A stretch of 64,000 nucleotides of DNA from Cannabis sativa (taxonomy: Eukaryota; Streptophyta; Magnoliopsida; Rosales; Cannabaceae): assembly GCF_029168945.1 (NCBI RefSeq), contig NC_083602.1, positions 88,794,027 through 88,858,026 on the forward strand, given 5' to 3'. The notes under the pieces are model-generated. The model was not told the DNA's origin, did not search any database, and saw only the letters and a program-made list of their open reading frames with translations. Below are positions 59,401 to 64,000 of this stretch, one piece after another (the stretch's first letter is position 1; each line of letters starts with the position of its first letter). The translations under genes were made by a program, and so were the position numbers.

Positions 59401-60740
59401 ATGGGCTCCCTTCATGGTTTCTTTGAATCTAAGAGGGGATTGCGGCAAGAGGACCCCTTATCCCCACTTCTTTTTGTTCTGAGCATATCTTTCTCAGGTG
59501 TTAGAAAAAGTGGCTTTGTAGGAAGAGTTTTTCATCACCGATGCAAAGTTATTTTGAAGCTTACATACCTTTGCTTTGTCGATGACGCGATACTCTATTG
59601 TAATGGGAATTTCAAGTCTATCATCTTATTGATTCGAGGTTTCAAACATGTCTTTGACACTTCTGGTCTTTAAGCTAATGAAGGAAAAACTTCTGTGTTC
59701 TGCCATGGCATGTAGGAAGGAGAGGTTAGAAGAGTTCTTAATGTCTCAGGGTTCTCGAGAAGTGATCTCCCTTTTTGGTATCTGAGCATTCCAATTTTCT
59801 CTAAAAAAAAATTATCAAAAGCGGAATGCTCAATTCTTGTTGAGAAGATGGTCAAGAAAGTTAAAGTTTGGGAGACCCAAAATATCTCTTTTGTTGGGAG
59901 GAGTACCTTAGTTAACTCTACCTTGTTGTCTATCTATGTTTATTGGGCTCAATTGTTGATTCTTTCCAAGAGTATTCTTGATGAAATTAACAGGGTTTGT
60001 AGGTCTTTCCTTTGGAGTGGGTCAGCAGCTTCTGGAGGTCCTGTTTACGTGGCTTGGTCTGAGGCGTGCAAGCCAAAATCTCAAGGAGGTGTAGGCATTA
60101 GAAACATCTCTCTTTAGAATACTGCAACAATTGGGGAGCATGTTTGGCATGTGGCCAAAAAAAAAGATAATCTTTAAGTGAAGTGGGTGCACTCAATGTA
60201 CTTAAAAAATCAAAATTGGTGGGAGTATTCTCATCCCACAGATGCAAGTTGGTATTGGAAGAGCATTGTCAAAGTGAAGAATTTGTAATGTAATCTCTCG
60301 GTTAGATCTCTCTTTGATCGGCCCACTTATAACATTTCCAAAAATTACAAGGTATTGCTTCCCACTAACAATGAGCGCTTTGCTTTTTCTAAATTATGGA
60401 ATCAGTCTTGTCTCTCCAAACATCAACTTTTTGTCTGGTTGATTATCTTGAAAAGGTTGAAAACGAAAGATAGATTGCCACATTTCGCTATAAATGTTGA
60501 TTTTACTTTCGGCTTGTCTAGAGTTTCTAATGAGAGTCATAGTCATCTCTTTTTTAAGTGTTGATATAGCAGTAGGTGTTAAGTTTGACATATTGATGTT
60601 TTGCTAAAGAAGATTCAATGTGATGTTTATAATAGAGTCAATTGTACAGGCTTAAAAAATTGTAAGAGTCATTATTTGAGTTATGTTCCATAGTATTTTT
60701 GAAAGTGTAAATAGGCGATTTTAAAGCTTGAAGTATATCT
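59401..60740 (+). pseudogene. Decayed LINE: reverse transcriptase and zf-RVT region
   Basis: All blocks lie in one frame broken by stops (59,671, about 59,716, 60,115 and others). RT: ESKRGLRQEDPLSPLLFVL, catalytic CFVDDAILY, SGL. Post-RT: KAECSILVEKMVKKVKVW, SFVGRSTLVNSTLLSIYVYW, CRSFLWSG, ACKPKSQGGVGIRN. The zf-RVT-like region: FAFSKLWNQSCLSKHQLFVW, then SHSHLFFKC. Upstream RT motifs and ORF1 are absent. Decay is by point mutation rather than indels, so it is old compared with the LINE at 20.4 kb. Confidence 0.85.
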
Positions 60741-61615
60741 TAGTTTGTAACATTAATAATGAGACTTTCATTACAGTTGACTTTAATAATCTTGAATAAA
60801 TCTAATGATAGATACTCAATCAAATCTCCAAATTACCTTATTCTTAATATTTGTATCATAATTTCCATGCCATTCTTGTATCATTATTTATTTTCCCAAT
60901 AATATCCTTTGCTCCAAACATTGAGCTCAGATAAATTAAAATAATAAAGTAGTATTAATTAGTACTTTATCTTAATTTTCATCACATAATTAGTAAGACA
61001 TTCTAATATTTATATATATGAAATCCAAATTCCATGGGCCAGAAGACGTACACGTAAGTGCAATGCCATTAATTTTGTCACGTTTTATGTAATTGTAGTG
61101 TATATAATATAAGCAATGTTACTACTTACTAATAGTATTTTGTATAAATAACTTCTCATTGTTAGTCAGTAATATTTATTAAAAATTATTTTAATTATAT
61201 AAGATTTGATAATTAATTATACTAATAATAATATGATACCTAAAAAGTACTAAAGTACCTTTATATAGCATTTGTGATGTAATATGTATATATTGACTCT
61301 AATCACGGATGGTATAGTAATGAATCATATATTGCGGCTATAATTATAAAGGTCAAAACTTGAGATGGAGATGATATACATTCAACAACTAGTCAACGTG
61401 TAATTTTCCAGGATGAAGATAATTTAGACCTAACTTTGGCTGCTGCCATGCATGCATTTAGAATCATATTGATTATTTTAATTAATTATACCATACTATT
61501 AATGTTATGAGTTTAATTTGATGGCTGGAAACTGGAAAGAAATTAGACCCTAACAATTGAAATTTCTTAACACTAATTTACTTTGTCATATAATTAAGGA
61601 ATTATTCATGCTTAT
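60741..61615. other. AT-rich intergenic DNA
   Basis: No gene. Near 61,112-61,282 a weak inverted repeat (AGCAATGTTACTAC / TAGCATTTGTGATG) belongs to the small MITE family noted at 24,543. Confidence 0.35.
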
Positions 61616-61850
61616 CACTACAAGAAATGTTATTTTTATCAGCGCAGTTTGTTATTGTCCTGGTACATCTCGCAAACTGCGTTAGTAAAAAGGTCAAAAT
61701 TTTACCAGCATACATTTGCAGTGATAAAAGTCTAACTTTTACCTACGGATTGACGTAGTGAAAAAAAATTATTTTTGCCAGCGTCTTTCAGTTTGCGCCA
61801 GCAAAAGTTTTAGGCTAATTAGTAATTTTTTTCTTTGAACTTTGACATGT
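61616..61850 (+). mobile_element. CACTA-type (En/Spm) element end
   Basis: CACTACAAGAAA at 61,616-61,627 is the canonical plant CACTA terminus. It is followed by subterminal repeats in both orientations (CGCAGTTTG, GCAAACTGCG, TTTACCAGC, TTTGCCAGCG). The opposite terminus was not found, so it may be truncated. Confidence 0.65.
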
Positions 61851-62327
61851 AGTAAATCGTGCCCCATGAATTTTTTTGGCCGTTAAAAATTCCCCCCGAA
61901 CTATTGAGATTGTTAAATTTAAGGATTTTTGTCTAATTTTATTCAATTTTACTGTTTCAGTGATTGTTTATGTACTAAACCATGCTCCCCAGACTTTGAT
62001 ATATACCAAATCATGCCCTCAAACTGTTAACTTTTGGTAACTTTTGTCATTTAACAAAACAGAAGGTCCAATTGGTAACTTTTGCAAAACACAAGGTCTA
62101 AAATGGTATTGTACCCAAAATACTTTGACATAAGAGAGTCACATGGAGAGTATTTTGAAGTGACAGAGGCAAAATTAGTACAATATTTAAAAAAAGAGGT
62201 AAAAATGATAAGACTTTAAAAAATAGGGTAAAAATAAAAGAGGACAATATAAAAAAAGTATAGAGTGTAATTTCCTCAAAATTGGGAGTAGTAATCTCGA
62301 TGTATGCAACTACTTTAATTAGTACTA
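61851..62327. repeat. Non-coding DNA with fragment of the 24.8-kb MITE family
   Basis: About 62,030-62,115 (GTCATTTAACAAAACA, GGTCCAATTGGTAACTTTTG, AAATGGTATTGTACCC) matches one arm of the element at 24,815-25,178. Otherwise AT-rich. Confidence 0.55.
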
Positions 62328-62649
62328 ATAAGTCATCTCCAATGGTAAAACTCAAATTTAGTATTAAATCAACACTAAAAAATTATTATTTTAATATTAA
62401 ATTTCTTTTCAATTCCAATTACAATAGTAAAAATTACACTAAAATTTATATTCTTTATTATGATATTATTTTATTAATATAATAAAAATATTTTAATACT
62501 AAATATATATAATTTTTTAATTTTTTTGAAAAAGTAGTATTTAATTATTAAAATTAGGGCCATTTATGAATTTTGTTATAATGTTTTGGAGTAAATATAA
62601 TGTAAAATCACATTATATTTAGCGTTTTAAAAGGGGGTTGAAGATGACT
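62328..62649. mobile_element. MITE-like element, about 322 bp
   Basis: Ends AAGTCATCTCCAATGG and TTGAAGATGACT are inverted. Flanks TTAGTACTA (62,319-62,327) and TTAGCACTA (62,650-62,658) are a 9-bp duplication with one mismatch, suggesting Mutator-type transposition. The interior is AT-rich. Confidence 0.5.
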
Positions 62650-62658
62650 TTAGCACTA

Positions 62659-62994
62659 TTATTGGCTTATTGCATACTTTTAAGTTTTAATGTAAATGTT
62701 GTTCGTTATTTTCAGCTGTAAATTAATATTATATAAAAACATATGGTTGATATCAAATATATTTTTGTATATTGATATTCTCTGCGATGTTATAAATTAG
62801 GTTAAAAAAAGTGTGAAAAGACCAAAACTTATAAGTAAAATAATACAACTAACCTAATTATAATTATAATAATGGATCTAATTTATGTCCAAGTTAAATT
62901 GAATTGGGATTGGATAATTTATAATTTATAATATTCAAGTTTCAAATTAAATTGAATTTAATTGGTTAAGATATAAAACTTTAGATATAGCATT
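62659..62994. other. AT-rich intergenic DNA
   Basis: No gene seen. Confidence 0.35.
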
Positions 62995-63002
62995 GCTATA
63001 AG

Positions 63003-63647
63003 TAGGGTGGGTGTGCATCATCCAATTCAATTCAATTGAACTGAACCGATCCGATCTAATCTAATTATAAAAATTTGGATATCCAATTATAATTTGATTG
63101 GATTGGATGGTAAAAGTTAGATTCTAATTGGATTGGATCCATTATTGGATGTAAATCTCAAAATTCAATTAAAAATCAATTCAATCCAATTATATTTATA
63201 TATGTTAATAAATTATTTATATAATAATATATATTGAAAAATATAATACATATTTATTAGATTTTTTGTGTGTGTTGAATTTGTAACACTTGGTTGGTTT
63301 GTTTATTTATTTTCATGATATTTTGTTCTATTTAATTACTTAAAAATATTTTTGTTTTAATTATTTAAAACTTTTAGCTACATTACACTTGTAACAATAG
63401 CATATTTATGAAATATTAAACTTAAATAAAATGTGATAATTAGTTTTTACTTTTCTTTATATTTTTAAGTTAATATTAAAATTGTGTAATTAGATATCAA
63501 ATTAAAAACCGATCTAATCCAATTAGTAATTGAATTGGATTGGATTTTGAGGTCTAATTGAATTGGATCGGATGATGATTTTCTAAATTCAATTACTATC
63601 AGATTGGATCAAATAAGGAAAAAAGGTTGGACGGATGCCCACTCCTA
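63003..63647. mobile_element. hAT-type MITE, 645 bp
   Basis: Ends TAGGGTGGGTG and GCCCACTCCTA, perfect 8-bp duplication GCTATAAG at 62,995-63,002 and 63,648-63,655. The interior is rich in GATTGGATTGGAT / AATCCAATT words like the element at 13,650. Confidence 0.88.
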
Positions 63648-63655
63648 GCTATAAG

Positions 63656-64000
63656 GTATTAATGTGGTATCTAACACTATTTAAAGGTTGCATTTTGTAA
63701 ATAATTAATGATATTTTATAATAATTATTAAATTAAATTATATGTGACTTGATACTTAATTATACTAATAATTATATTAACAACTTTAAAAAAATAACTT
63801 TTACAAAATATTATTAACTAATTATTTGTAGTGACAAATTACTCTTAATTGCGTTTCTTTAATTTTCTTTCTATTAGTTTATGGGACTCGGATCCTCTGT
63901 CCAATTTATCTGTACTAAATTCTGTCTAACCAATCAGATTTGGCCACACTAATTAATGAATTAACAGCCATCCCTTTCCAATATTTATATTTAATTTTAA
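63656..64000. other. AT-rich DNA at window end
   Basis: No gene. TATTTGTAGTGA near 63,823 is a weak CACTA-end look-alike. Confidence 0.3.

Noticed and set aside
61616..63832. A complete CACTA element from CACTACAAGAAA to TATTTGTAGTGA
   Set aside because: The right-hand word is a poor match to the expected terminus and the flanking triplets do not match as a target duplication.

Overview
This is nuclear DNA from a flowering plant, most likely a eudicot. The support is an intron-split group-B plant MAP kinase gene, Ty1/copia elements of two plant lineages (Ale/Retrofit-like and Tork-like), plant L1-type LINE fragments, several miniature DNA transposons and an AT-rich background. I cannot name the species.

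Layout. 0-2.8 kb: a complete six-exon MPK13-type MAP kinase gene on the minus strand with its TATA box. 3.5-7.5 kb: a small insertion with a 15-bp target duplication, a decayed Ty3/gypsy gag remnant, LTR-like debris and a LINE 3' end. 9-28 kb: four very short minus-strand genes sharing a Pro-Lys/Arg-Arg-Gly motif (9.0, 13.3, 17.7 and 27.9 kb). Two of these are a recent segmental duplication, and one of that pair is internally frameshifted and has a hAT MITE near its transcription start. Between them lie a PIF/Harbinger-like MITE, an 820-bp near-perfect palindrome, a copia 3' remnant, a gypsy-like LTR interrupted by a LINE, a 2.4-kb solo LTR and a 1.07-kb Mutator-like element. 29-35 kb: a LINE fragment and a complete but frameshifted copia element (226-bp LTRs). 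37-43.5 kb: a hairpin array, then a solo LTR with a second solo LTR nested in it. 44-55 kb: a hAT element and a young 6.26-kb copia element inserted into a small hairpin-repeat array. 55-64 kb: AT-rich DNA with MITEs, a decayed LINE reverse transcriptase, a CACTA-type end and another hAT element.

Function. The only confidently functional long gene is the MAP kinase. The short-protein genes look real (TATA boxes, shared motif, conserved family), but their function is not recognised. No retroelement copy here has an intact polyprotein.

Most unusual signal. Four long gypsy-like LTRs share one architecture: a cluster of about 16-bp palindromic words upstream in three of them, a conserved candidate splice donor and acceptor, and a candidate intron filled with family-specific short hairpins. 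The palindromes keep their symmetry while their sequence differs between copies.
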